NCBI GenBank assembly: GCA_965215535.1
Contig: OZ244063.1
Location: forward strand, 2,294,001-2,358,000
DNA length: 64,000 bases
Direction: 5' to 3'
From: Bin94 sp965215535
GTDB lineage: Bacteria > Gemmatimonadota > Gemmatimonadetes > Longimicrobiales > Gaopeijiaceae
The notes beneath the pieces were generated by a model. It had not been told where the DNA came from. It searched no databases and was given only the letters and a program-made list of their open reading frames with translations. The translations under genes were made by a program, and so were the position numbers. Below are positions 9,306 to 17,785 of the stretch, in pieces (positions within the stretch are counted from its first letter, which is position 1; every line of letters begins with the position of its first letter).

Positions 9306-9397
9306 GAATCCCGCCGACCTGATCCGGATTCAGCCCGTGTGACCGCCGATTTGTGGATCATGCCGAGTGCGATGACGTGTAGGCGGCGGATGGCAAA

Positions 9398-10408
9398 CTA
9401 ATCCAGGGACGCATCCACCTCGTATCCACCCACGCCCCATCCCACTGCCTCGGCCCCGGCGAAGGCGACGTCGATGCGCCCAAGTCGCATTCCCCCCCAC
9501 CCCACCTGGTTGACCAGGGTGAAGCCGGTGCGTCCCTGATCGAAGACATCGGCCTGCTCCATGAAGGTGTGCGTGTGCCCGCCCAGAATCAGGTCGATCT
9601 CGGGAACATCCCGCGCCAGAATCAGATCGCTGGGCCGCTCCTCGCTTCGGTAGCGATACCCAAGGTGGGACAGACAGACAATCAGCGCACACCCCTCTGC
9701 CCGCAGCGCGCGACAGGCACGACGGGCCGCCTGAACGGGATCGATATGGCGCACTCCCTCGTGCAGGCTGGCAAGCACAAGTCTTTCGAAGGCAATGCCA
9801 AGCCCGAAGATCCCGACCCGCACGCCTCCAAACTCGCGCACCGTCCAGGGTTGTACATGGCCGTTGAGCGCCGACGCACTGACATCGTAGTTGGCCGAAA
9901 CGAATTCGAAACCGGCCTCGGGCAGCATCCGGGCCAGTCCATCGACGCCATTGTCGAAGTCGTGGTTGCCCAATGTCGCCACATCGTAGCCCATGGCGGT
10001 CATCACGCGAAACTCGGCCTCGCCGCCGAAGAAGTTGAAGTAGGGGGTGCCCTGAAAAATGTCGCCGGAATCCACAAGCAACACATGCTCGTTGGCCGCC
10101 CGAATGCGCCGAATCAGAGTTGCTCTCCGGGCTGCCCCGCCCAGACCGGCAAAGGGTCCGTCATCGGCCGGAAAGGGGTCGAGGCGCGAATGGGTGTCGT
10201 TTGTATGGAGGATGACAAGTCGCGTTGCGGCTACCTCTTCCGACAGACGGCCGGACCTCTGCACGGGGGCGCCGCCGACGCCGGCCAATGAGCGATAGTC
10301 GGTCCGTGCCTCCGCCCGCAGATCGCGCGGCCACGCCAGCCCGCCGGCGCCCAGGGCGACGATAAAGTTGCGCCGGTTCAGTGTACGGTCCATCCATCGC
10401 CTCTTCAT
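9398..10408 (-). CDS. Tat-exported metallophosphatase (5'-nucleotidase N-terminal domain)
   Basis: A 336-aa calcineurin-like phosphoesterase of the UshA/5'-nucleotidase group. It begins MKRRWMDRTLNRRNFIVALG, a twin-arginine-type signal. The metal-binding motifs are visible in order: HTNDTHSRLDPF (DxH), VDSGDIFQGTPYFN (GDxxxG), LGNHDFDNG (GNHD) and LGGHTHTF (GHxH). This is the catalytic half of a 5'-nucleotidase; the usual C-terminal substrate-binding domain is absent and is encoded by the gene immediately upstream, with which the start overlaps by 4 nt (ATGA). The two proteins probably act together in the periplasm on nucleotides or related phosphoesters. Confidence 0.9.
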   Translation of the reverse strand: MKRRWMDRTLNRRNFIVALGAGGLAWPRDLRAEARTDYRSLAGVGGAPVQRSGRLSEEVAATRLVILHTNDTHSRLDPFPADDGPFAGLGGAARRATLIRRIRAANEHVLLVDSGDIFQGTPYFNFFGGEAEFRVMTAMGYDVATLGNHDFDNGVDGLARMLPEAGFEFVSANYDVSASALNGHVQPWTVREFGGVRVGIFGLGIAFERLVLASLHEGVRHIDPVQAARRACRALRAEGCALIVCLSHLGYRYRSEERPSDLILARDVPEIDLILGGHTHTFMEQADVFDQGRTGFTLVNQVGWGGMRLGRIDVAFAGAEAVGWGVGGYEVDASLD

Positions 10409-11202
10409 CGACGGCTGCCTCCTTCGGTGCGGCGAATGCGGCCATCCAGCGTCGGGGTCACCATTCTCTGACGTCGCATATACGATACGAACAGATCGCG
10501 AATCAGCACATCCAGATCTTCGCGCGCCCGCGCACCGGCCTCCCAGAGAACCGTCCAGCGGCCGCCGCCATTCACAAGGTAATCGACCGTGGCCAGGCGG
10601 TAGGAGCGACCCGGATCGACCGCATCGGGGCCGACGCGCACATTCACGGCATCGTTGCCGCGCAGCTCCATCGACCATCCTGCAATGGGCTCGCCATTGG
10701 CCGCTGCAATCTCGTCCGCCAGGCGCTCCACCTCGGCCCCCGAAAGATCGAGCACAGTGATGTAATTCTCGAAGGGCAGCAGCTCGTAGGCATGGCGCAA
10801 CCGGACAGGTCCGGCGCCGATCGGCACCCGCAGGCCGCCCTCGTTGATGAGCACCAGATGCACGGTATCGCGCGAGAGCGCCTGCACCTCGGCGAAGAGC
10901 GCATCGGCCACAAGATTGTCGAGCCCGCCCTCGGGATCGGCCTTGACGAAGGGCGCCGTTGCATGACCCAGAACCTCGCCGAGGCGTTCGCCCAACTGCT
11001 GCCGATAGGGCGCAACGATCGCCTCAATGTCGGAGGCGGGCTCAAGGCTGTCGCCCACCGTGCGGAAGGCGTCGGTGGCGGCCTCAATGCGCGGAACCGG
11101 CGCGGGCTTGATTGCGGCTGCGGGGCGTTCGCTTCCCGCACTCCCTCCGGCACACCCGGCCACGACCCAGGCGGCCAGGAACGCCACCGCAAGTGAATGC
11201 AC
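10405..11202 (-). CDS. Lipoprotein with 5'-nucleotidase C-terminal domain
   Basis: About 265 residues from a GTG start that gives a lipoprotein signal (LAVAFLAAWVVAGC, lipobox VAGC). The mature part matches the 5_nucleotid_C domain: 'GGLDNLVADALFAEVQAL', 'INEGGLRVPIGAGPVRLRHAYELLPFENYITVLDLSG' (conserved F-N substrate loop) and 'YRLATVDYLVNGGGRW'. It lacks the catalytic metallophosphatase domain, which is the next gene. The frame stays open upstream to 11352 with ATG codons that would place the signal far from the N-terminus, so I prefer GTG at 11202, though no good ribosome binding site decides it. Confidence 0.82.
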   Translation of the reverse strand: MHSLAVAFLAAWVVAGCAGGSAGSERPAAAIKPAPVPRIEAATDAFRTVGDSLEPASDIEAIVAPYRQQLGERLGEVLGHATAPFVKADPEGGLDNLVADALFAEVQALSRDTVHLVLINEGGLRVPIGAGPVRLRHAYELLPFENYITVLDLSGAEVERLADEIAAANGEPIAGWSMELRGNDAVNVRVGPDAVDPGRSYRLATVDYLVNGGGRWTVLWEAGARAREDLDVLIRDLFVSYMRRQRMVTPTLDGRIRRTEGGSRR

Positions 11203-11860
11203 GCCCGCAGATTCGGTGCGGCGGCGGAAGAATGCGAGCCTGGGTGGGTGCGCATGCGCAGGAGGATGCGCGGGGCGGGAGACGTCTGGGGCCATGCTGG
11301 CGCTCCGGGGTTGGCGGCGGGCGGGAACAATGAAGAGCAATACGAATCGCAAGCGGTTTTCGCAACTTTAGCCTGCCGAAATCACGACTTCGTGACGCTG
11401 TGGTCACCTTCTGTGGAACCCATTCGTTGCCGTACATCCGTGTTGCGGGAAGGGGGGCGGGGTGAAGAACCGGGGTCGCGGCCACACCCGGGAGCGCCTT
11501 GGCCAGTGGGGCGAGAGCAGGGCGGGAGCGCGAAGGGGCCGGCGGGGAAATTTGCGCCGGGCGGGGATATGAGACACAATCAGCTTCGGAGACCCGCAGA
11601 GTGAATGGGACGGGAGCGTAGCTGGCACCACGCCCGTCTATCACTGGAATCTGCCCCGCAATCCGGTCGATCTTGAGCAGCGCGATGGCCCTCCACAGGT
11701 ACAGGAGGCATGCCGTACGCAGGAATGTGGCCGAGCGGGAATCCGGGCCAATCGGGCGGCCGCAGGCGACCCCTGGAAGGGTCTCTATAATGAGCGCGCC
11801 CGCAGTGACCGGGCCGCCAAGGCGACAATTCCACACATAGTACACACACGCACACACATC
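11203..11860. other. Intergenic region upstream of the M14 peptidase gene
   Basis: These bases separate two divergent genes. The left end could code for an N-terminal extension of the lipoprotein gene. An inverted repeat GTGAC-N6-GTCAC lies at 11392-11407. The last 35 bases before the M14 start are rich in CA dinucleotides and carry no Shine-Dalgarno sequence. No RNA gene was recognised. Confidence 0.45.
11786..11791 (+). promoter_or_regulatory. Candidate -10 box TATAAT for the M14 peptidase gene
   Basis: A perfect TATAAT, rare in this GC-rich sequence, lies 70 nt upstream of the M14 start. No good -35 is seen 16-18 nt before it. It would give a leader of about 60 nt. Confidence 0.35.
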
Positions 11861-14800
11861 ATGCGCATTCGATTCTTTCTCGTCCTCACCGCCCTCCTCG
11901 CGGCCACCCTCGCCACCCAGCCTGCCACCGCGCAGACTGGCCCCTTCGATCTCGCCGGCCTCTACGACCTCGGTCAGCTCCTCCTGGACGGGAATGGCGA
12001 CGATGTGCCCGACCGCCTCGGCGCGACGCTTATCCTGGCGCCCGATCCCACCCCTGCGGAAGAGGTGGCCGTCGCCGAGATCGCCGCCCGGCTGGGATTC
12101 GAGACGATGGCGCTTGATCTTCCCCTGCGGCGCGGCGTTCGACCCGGGCAGATTGGCATTGTTGTGGGCCACCGGGCGCTTGCGGAGGCGGGACTCGAGA
12201 TCTCGGACTTCGTGCCTCTGCCCCGGCCCCGCGGCCGCCCGAGTCCGGATCCGACCGTTTCTGCCACCGCCCTTCCCCCCACGATCGTCGCCCGCACAAC
12301 GCCCTCGGGCGAACGCTGGCTGGCGGTGCTTGGGGGAACCGACGACGACCTCCTCCGCGCGGCGCGCCTTCTGGCCGGATCGCTTCCCCATCTCCGCACC
12401 CTCTCGGGGCCTTCGCTGGGGGATGTGCGCACTGAGCTGGACGACTGGCTGGTTGCAGGCGACAGTACCGCGCACGCGCCCCCTATCAGCTTTACCCGCG
12501 TGACTCTGCAGAGCGCCGGAATCGGTGAAGGAACCGCTCTGCCCGCCGCAGCCGGACAATCCGACCGACCGCCCCCGGCAACGACCGACCCGGGCGCGCT
12601 TCACCTCTTTGCCGAGTTTGCCTTTGCCGAAAACCGGAATGAAACCGGAAACAGCTCCATAATTTCGGCCTCCGAGGCCCTTGACCGCCTGCAGCTTCTT
12701 GCCTGGGAGCGCTTGGGTGAAGCGCGCGCCGGACCCGACAGCGATCCTCTCCGCTTTCCCGGCCTGGCCACCCTGACGCTGAGCGCTGGCGCGCGGCAGG
12801 TACACCTTCCCACCCTGGCCACAACAGAGGCGAGTGCGCAGAGCGCCCGTCCCGGCGGCGCAGGCAAGGACGAGCTGGATCTTTCGAATCTCTATAGTGG
12901 TGAGGGGCTTCTGGGAGGCGGGCCGATCCCCGACCGGATCGATGCGCTGTTGGTGCCCGCAGCCGAAACCGAGGCCATTGCCGAGCTCGCCGCGCGGCTG
13001 GGACTCGAGAGCACCGGGATCGCCATTCCGATCGCAAAGCGGCCCGAAGAGATCGAATCCGCGGCCCAGGAGCCCACTCTGGTGCTGGCCGGGACTGATC
13101 ATCCGCTGATCGCGGAGCTCTCCGACAGCGGTCGCGCCCGACCCGATACGCTGCCGCCCGGTCATGGCCTGATCGAGGTCGTGCCCGAGGCTTTCGGCGA
13201 CAAAGCCGCGCTTCTGGCGACGGGGCCGGACTCCGAGGGTGCAGCGCGCGCACTTCGCCGCCTGGCCGAGATCTTTCCCTTTGTCGGCCGCCGCGAGGAG
13301 GGCGCCCCGACGTTCGACGATGTGGAGGCCGCGCTGTGGGGGTCGCTCTCGGGCTACACCCCTGCGGGCCAGGCCGCAATCGGGCTCTACAAGCTGGACC
13401 GGATCGTGGCCGGGCTGATCGAGGAGGGAATCGAGGTGGCCGAGGCCGAGGTTCTGCTCTCGGTCGAGAAGGTCGAGGCCGAACTCGCCGATCTGGTGCG
13501 GGCGCGGATGGGAGCGCTGGGCGCTGACGCCATTGGGGTCACGCTCGACAACCGCGATGTGCAGCGGGCCGACACACTCTTCGACGACCGTTTTGTGGTG
13601 CCCTCCGAGGTTGCGGCCCTGCGGCAGGAGATCGAACGGATTTTGCCGGGGATTGAGGCGGGGGAAGGGGTTCGGATCGCGGCCCGCATCTCGGAGCCTC
13701 CGCAGGTGCGACGCGCGCTCGAAGACGAGATCCGCAGCCATCTGATTGCAGCCGGAGCCGACCCCGAACGCACAGATGTTCAGGTGTTGTCCGCCTTCAA
13801 GCAGGGATTTTCGTGGCTCCGTGAATCGGTGACGCCCCGGTTGGCCGCGTCCGAGATCGGCGAAATCACAATTGAATTTCTGCGCAACGATCCTCCCGCA
13901 GAATGGCCGCAGCAGGCAATTCATACACCGGTTCGCTGGCTGCATGAAATCTTTCCAATCGATGAAATTATGGCCCGGGATCTGGGAATTGAGGCTGACC
14001 GGATCCGCTTCCGCATGGTCGAGAGCGGGCCGACCTACCGGGTTCACGCCACCGCACCCGATAGACGGTCGATTCTGGACGAGACCTTCGACCCGGTGCA
14101 GCTTCTGCGCCCCTACCTCGACCGCTTCCGCGACTATGAACAGGTGCGCGTCACCACCGGCTGGCTGACCGCGATTGCCGGTGCCGATACCCTTGCGCAT
14201 CGGCGTATCGTGACCGATCCGGAGTGGTTTTGGGATCGCTTTCAGGCACGCACCCTGCCCGCCATCTACGATCATGTCATGGAACTGCACGAGGGACTTC
14301 CGCGCGGGGGCGGCGCCGATGCCCCCTTCTTCGGAACGCTGACCGTTGAACTGGCGCTGAGCGAGCCCGATTACCGGCTGAATATAGACAACGAAATTGT
14401 GGCGCCGATGGACGCCCTTCATGAAGAGATCTACTTCGGCACCATCGAGTTTTTCGACATGATCGGTCGCAATTCGCGAGGCCAGGGCCTGAACTGGCCA
14501 GGTCGCATTATTCCGATCATGCGGCCCCGGGGCGATGGCGAGGCCGGGTGGGGGCGCATCACCCTGACCGGCTTTGCCACAAGTCGTCCGGCGGTTGTTG
14601 TGCGTTATGTGACGCGCGACGGGGAACGGGGCGAACGTCGGCTCGACATTCCCAGGGTGCAGATGGAGCGGCCCAGCCTGCGGCGCGTTGTGGTGGCGCC
14701 CACGTCGCCCTCTCTCGCGCGACTGGAGCTCTGGACCCGGGCAGACACCGAGCGCGATGAACGCAAGGCGCTGGTGCGGCTGGCTCCGCCCCGGACAGTC

Positions 14801-16228
14801 GATACGCAGATGATTTCGGCAGAGCAGGTGGCCGCGACCGTGGCCAACCTGGGAGAGCTGCGCGAGGCGGGACTGTATGCAGATGCGCTGGCCTGGGAGG
14901 ATGTGGGCGAAGTTGCGGTACACGTGGAGTGGCCGGCCGAGCGCGACACCCTCTTCTTCGGGGCCGCCCCCACACCAATGAGCCCCTCGCCCGATTCCGC
15001 GGCCCCCCGCATGACCGCCCTTCTTCCTGCAAATGGCGTTCCCCGTCCTCATCCCGCCTGGCAGGATCTGGTGCCCGAGGGATGGCGCTACAGCGGCCAG
15101 GATCTTGTGCAGTGGGATACACCCATGCCCCCGCCCGAGGGTCACCGGATTCTGGCACAGATGGCGCATGCATTCGCCGAAGCGCGCATGTACAAAGCCG
15201 GCGAAAGCTATCTGGGCCGCACTACCTGGGCTATGGATCTGACTGCCCCGATCGATGCCACCCACTGGTCGCGCATCAAGGCCACAACCTTCAAGCCGAC
15301 CGTCATCTATTCGGCGCGCCAGCACGCCAACGAGGTCTCCTCCACAAGTCATGTATTGCGTCATGCAGAGCTTCTGCTGACCGATTCCATTCAGCGCAAC
15401 CGCCTGAACAAAGTCAACGTTGTCATTCATCCCTTTACCAATCCCGATGGCGCGCAGCTTGCCTACGATCTCTACCGGATTACGCCGGACTATATTCTGC
15501 ATGCGGGCTACCTGGGTTCGCTCGGCATGGACGTAAGCGCGGGCGGCGGCGATTTTCCGATCTATCCCGAATCGCAGGTGCGCAGACGATTGTGGGATCT
15601 GTGGCTGCCCGACATCTTTCTCAATCCGCACGGGTACCCCAGTCATCAGCTTGTACAACTCTTTTCGGAATTCAGCGGACTTGTGCGCCGCGGCCGCGTC
15701 ACCGAACGCAACTGGGGCCTCAACAAGGGCTGGTTCATGCCGGGATTCGGCTATATCGACAGCCCCGATTTTCCCCGCCACCGCGACGCCGCCTTCCGGA
15801 TTCGCGACTACATTACACGTGCAATCAATGCAAACCCCGATGTCTTCGCAATGAATCAGCGCAACTACGACCGCTACCGTCGCTACGGCGCAGAGTGGGA
15901 CCCCGACGTCTATCGGCTGCCGATGGTGGACAGCGTTTTGATCGAGATGCCGCTGAAGGGATCAAGCGGTGTGGGCGGAGGCGGCTACGATCCCCGCATT
16001 ACCATCTGGAGTGGCATCACCGAAGCTCCCGACGAAACCGCCTACGGCCCCTGGATGGAGCTGGTCGCCAGGGCGGGCCTGTCGTGGGATCAGGCAATTC
16101 TGGACTACCTCTACGACGGCGACCACCAGGTGGAGCGGAGCGGTTCGGCTTTCCGGGGCGGAGTGACGCTGCGCATGACGCGGGCGAGGCCGCCGAAGGA
16201 TGAGGCAGAGGCGAACGGGACAGGGTAG
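11861..16228 (+). CDS. Giant exported M14-family zinc carboxypeptidase
   Basis: A 1455-aa protein with signal peptide MRIRFFLVLTALLAATLATQ. The M14 catalytic domain is at the C-terminal end: zinc-binding 'RQHANEVSSTSH' near residue 1155 (HxxE), 'IHPFTNPDGAQ' about 40 residues later, and 'LNPHGYPSHQ' near 1250 carrying the third zinc histidine. The preceding 1100 residues are not M14. Two copies of a module can be seen: 'DLAGLYDLGQLLLDGNGDDVPDR' with 'EIAARLGFET' (residues 20-85) and 'DLSNLYSGEGLLGGGPIPDR' with 'ELAARLGLES' (residues 345-390). It probably digests peptides or peptide-linked polymers in the periplasm or outside the cell. It is monocistronic. Confidence 0.88.
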   Translation: MRIRFFLVLTALLAATLATQPATAQTGPFDLAGLYDLGQLLLDGNGDDVPDRLGATLILAPDPTPAEEVAVAEIAARLGFETMALDLPLRRGVRPGQIGIVVGHRALAEAGLEISDFVPLPRPRGRPSPDPTVSATALPPTIVARTTPSGERWLAVLGGTDDDLLRAARLLAGSLPHLRTLSGPSLGDVRTELDDWLVAGDSTAHAPPISFTRVTLQSAGIGEGTALPAAAGQSDRPPPATTDPGALHLFAEFAFAENRNETGNSSIISASEALDRLQLLAWERLGEARAGPDSDPLRFPGLATLTLSAGARQVHLPTLATTEASAQSARPGGAGKDELDLSNLYSGEGLLGGGPIPDRIDALLVPAAETEAIAELAARLGLESTGIAIPIAKRPEEIESAAQEPTLVLAGTDHPLIAELSDSGRARPDTLPPGHGLIEVVPEAFGDKAALLATGPDSEGAARALRRLAEIFPFVGRREEGAPTFDDVEAALWGSLSGYTPAGQAAIGLYKLDRIVAGLIEEGIEVAEAEVLLSVEKVEAELADLVRARMGALGADAIGVTLDNRDVQRADTLFDDRFVVPSEVAALRQEIERILPGIEAGEGVRIAARISEPPQVRRALEDEIRSHLIAAGADPERTDVQVLSAFKQGFSWLRESVTPRLAASEIGEITIEFLRNDPPAEWPQQAIHTPVRWLHEIFPIDEIMARDLGIEADRIRFRMVESGPTYRVHATAPDRRSILDETFDPVQLLRPYLDRFRDYEQVRVTTGWLTAIAGADTLAHRRIVTDPEWFWDRFQARTLPAIYDHVMELHEGLPRGGGADAPFFGTLTVELALSEPDYRLNIDNEIVAPMDALHEEIYFGTIEFFDMIGRNSRGQGLNWPGRIIPIMRPRGDGEAGWGRITLTGFATSRPAVVVRYVTRDGERGERRLDIPRVQMERPSLRRVVVAPTSPSLARLELWTRADTERDERKALVRLAPPRTVDTQMISAEQVAATVANLGELREAGLYADALAWEDVGEVAVHVEWPAERDTLFFGAAPTPMSPSPDSAAPRMTALLPANGVPRPHPAWQDLVPEGWRYSGQDLVQWDTPMPPPEGHRILAQMAHAFAEARMYKAGESYLGRTTWAMDLTAPIDATHWSRIKATTFKPTVIYSARQHANEVSSTSHVLRHAELLLTDSIQRNRLNKVNVVIHPFTNPDGAQLAYDLYRITPDYILHAGYLGSLGMDVSAGGGDFPIYPESQVRRRLWDLWLPDIFLNPHGYPSHQLVQLFSEFSGLVRRGRVTERNWGLNKGWFMPGFGYIDSPDFPRHRDAAFRIRDYITRAINANPDVFAMNQRNYDRYRRYGAEWDPDVYRLPMVDSVLIEMPLKGSSGVGGGGYDPRITIWSGITEAPDETAYGPWMELVARAGLSWDQAILDYLYDGDHQVERSGSAFRGGVTLRMTRARPPKDEAEANGTG

Positions 16229-16384
16229 ATCGTTCCCCTGCGATTCTGCGCGGATTTTGGATACGCATTGCGCGGACCGCATGCTGTTTCGGAACAAAAC
16301 GCCCAAATGTTCTGCGACAACTGCGCGCCACGGGGGCCGAAATATGCGCACTGACAATCACGGTCGGGCGTCGTCATGGTTGGC

Positions 16385-17677
16385 TCACTCCACCACCCTC
16401 TCCACGCCCGCCCGCACCTTGCGAACCAGATCCTCGTCCTTTTCGGTGAGGCCGCGCACCGAGATCACAATGTGGGGGGAGACGCGGATGCGAACCCAGC
16501 TCTCGATGGCGCTGTCCGATTCCTTGAGCCGCTGGCGGGCGCGCGCTTCCAGGATGGCCAGGAGTTTGACGATGTGGATGGCACGGCTGCGGGTGATTCC
16601 GGGATCCAGGGCAGGCGAGTCGTGGAGAAACCGGGGTTCTTCTCGTACGATGGGGGAGGGGACAGGATGCTCCCCGGCTTCCGGGCTCCCTTCCGCGACG
16701 GGTGGCATCGAGCCGGAAACGGCACTCTTCGGCCTGGGGCGGAGCGGCGGCGGGGAGCCCACCGGCGCGTATAACTCCAGGGGTGCGTCATCGGCTTCGC
16801 CTTCCACTTCCCCTGCGGCACCCCACCCACCCGCGGCACCATCCTGGACCGTGTAGGGAAGTGAATCGTCGCGGGGCCCCAGGGTCGATTTTCCATCATG
16901 GACATCTCGCGCTCTGCCCTGCGAGCCGGCTGCATCGGCTTCGGCCTCACCTGGGCCATCGTCCTCGAACGGGGCCCTGAGCCCGACCCGGCCAGAATCC
17001 TTTCCGGAAGGGCGGCGACGCCCGGACGGATGGACAGCGGACGGCTTTCCCTCGCCGGATCCTGGATCCCCGTCCCTCTTGGCAGCGGGAGCCCGCCGAC
17101 GCTCCGACTCTGCTGCAGCCCTGTCGCGGCTATGAGATCCTTGCGTTGCGCCAGCTTCAGGCCGCCTTCGGTCGTCCCGGATGATCCCGGGCTTCCCCTG
17201 GCGAAGAATCCCGCCAATTCCGGGCTTCGGCGGGTGCGGACTGACAGAGGGCTTGGCAGCGTACTGCGAGCGACCGAACTCGGACTGCAGGCGGGCGCGC
17301 AACTTCGCACTCCGCTCCTCAGCCCGCAGGAAGAAGCCCTCTCCCGCCTTCCCCTTCCCCTCTTTCCCCGAGGCGAGCGCCATCAGCTCGTCGGTCACGG
17401 GAATGCGACCGGCGGCCACCTCTGCAACCAGTCCGGCCGGCACCTGTGCGAAGAAAGTGCCGAGATCGCTCAGCGTCACCGGCGACACGACCCCCTCGTC
17501 TTCGGCCGCGCGCACCCGGCGAATCAGGAGCAGGCGATCCAGAAAGAGTTGCGGATAGCGCGTGCGTCGTCCCCGACGGCCCACCTTCGGCAGCAGTCCT
17601 TCCTGCACGTAGTAGGCGATCGTGCGGCGGTCGAATCCGGATTCGCGCTCTAGCTCGTTGGCCGTGTAGCTCTTCAT
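16385..17677 (-). CDS. MerR-type HTH regulator with long low-complexity linker
   Basis: A 430-aa protein. Residues 1-70 form a MerR-like winged helix: 'YTANELERESGFDRRTIAYYVQEGLLP' and 'GRRTRYPQLFLDRLLLIRRVRA'. Residues 70-135 look structured. Residues about 135-355 are a hydrophilic linker rich in G, R, P, S, D and E, probably disordered. The last 70 residues form a second conserved-looking block: 'RSRAIHIVKLLAILEARARQ' and 'WVRIRVSPHIVISVRGLTEKDE'. MerR proteins are usually 110-300 aa, so this is long. A GAGGA site precedes the ATG. It is divergent from the ARPP-1 gene across a 108-nt gap full of repeats, which suggests it regulates that operon and itself. Confidence 0.82.
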   Translation of the reverse strand: MKSYTANELERESGFDRRTIAYYVQEGLLPKVGRRGRRTRYPQLFLDRLLLIRRVRAAEDEGVVSPVTLSDLGTFFAQVPAGLVAEVAAGRIPVTDELMALASGKEGKGKAGEGFFLRAEERSAKLRARLQSEFGRSQYAAKPSVSPHPPKPGIGGILRQGKPGIIRDDRRRPEAGATQGSHSRDRAAAESERRRAPAAKRDGDPGSGEGKPSAVHPSGRRRPSGKDSGRVGLRAPFEDDGPGEAEADAAGSQGRARDVHDGKSTLGPRDDSLPYTVQDGAAGGWGAAGEVEGEADDAPLELYAPVGSPPPLRPRPKSAVSGSMPPVAEGSPEAGEHPVPSPIVREEPRFLHDSPALDPGITRSRAIHIVKLLAILEARARQRLKESDSAIESWVRIRVSPHIVISVRGLTEKDEDLVRKVRAGVERVVE

Positions 17678-17710
17678 GATTTTCCTCGTCCTGTCGTCTT
17701 CTGAAAAGAT

Positions 17711-17767
17711 ACTGTTGACTTTCTGGTGAAAACCGGTTACTGTTCAATACTGGTCATTCACTGTCAA
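17711..17767 (+). promoter_or_regulatory. Divergent promoter with ACTGTTCA-like repeat array
   Basis: Toward the ARPP-1 gene, TTGACT (17715-17720) and TACTGT (17738-17743) form a -35/-10 pair with a 17-nt spacer. Toward the MerR gene, TTGACA reads on the minus strand at 17767-17762. Direct repeats with consensus ACTGKTSA start at 17711, 17722 (weaker, TCTGGTGA), 17739, 17749 and 17760, spaced 11, 17, 10 and 11 nt, so most lie on one face of the helix and overlap the promoter elements. A regulator binding here would control both directions. Confidence 0.6.
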
Positions 17768-17785
17768 TCAAAGGGAGACGACATC

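Noticed and set aside
11392..11407. CRP-like site GTGAC-N6-GTCAC upstream of the M14 gene
   Set aside because: The spacing of the TGTGA/TCACA halves does not fit CRP/FNR, and it is 450 nt from the start.
11084..15781. 1565-aa open frame on the minus strand, antisense to the M14 peptidase gene
   Set aside because: Arginine-, glycine- and histidine-rich translation with no domain; the plus-strand frame has a signal peptide and M14 motifs. It is a GC-rich shadow.
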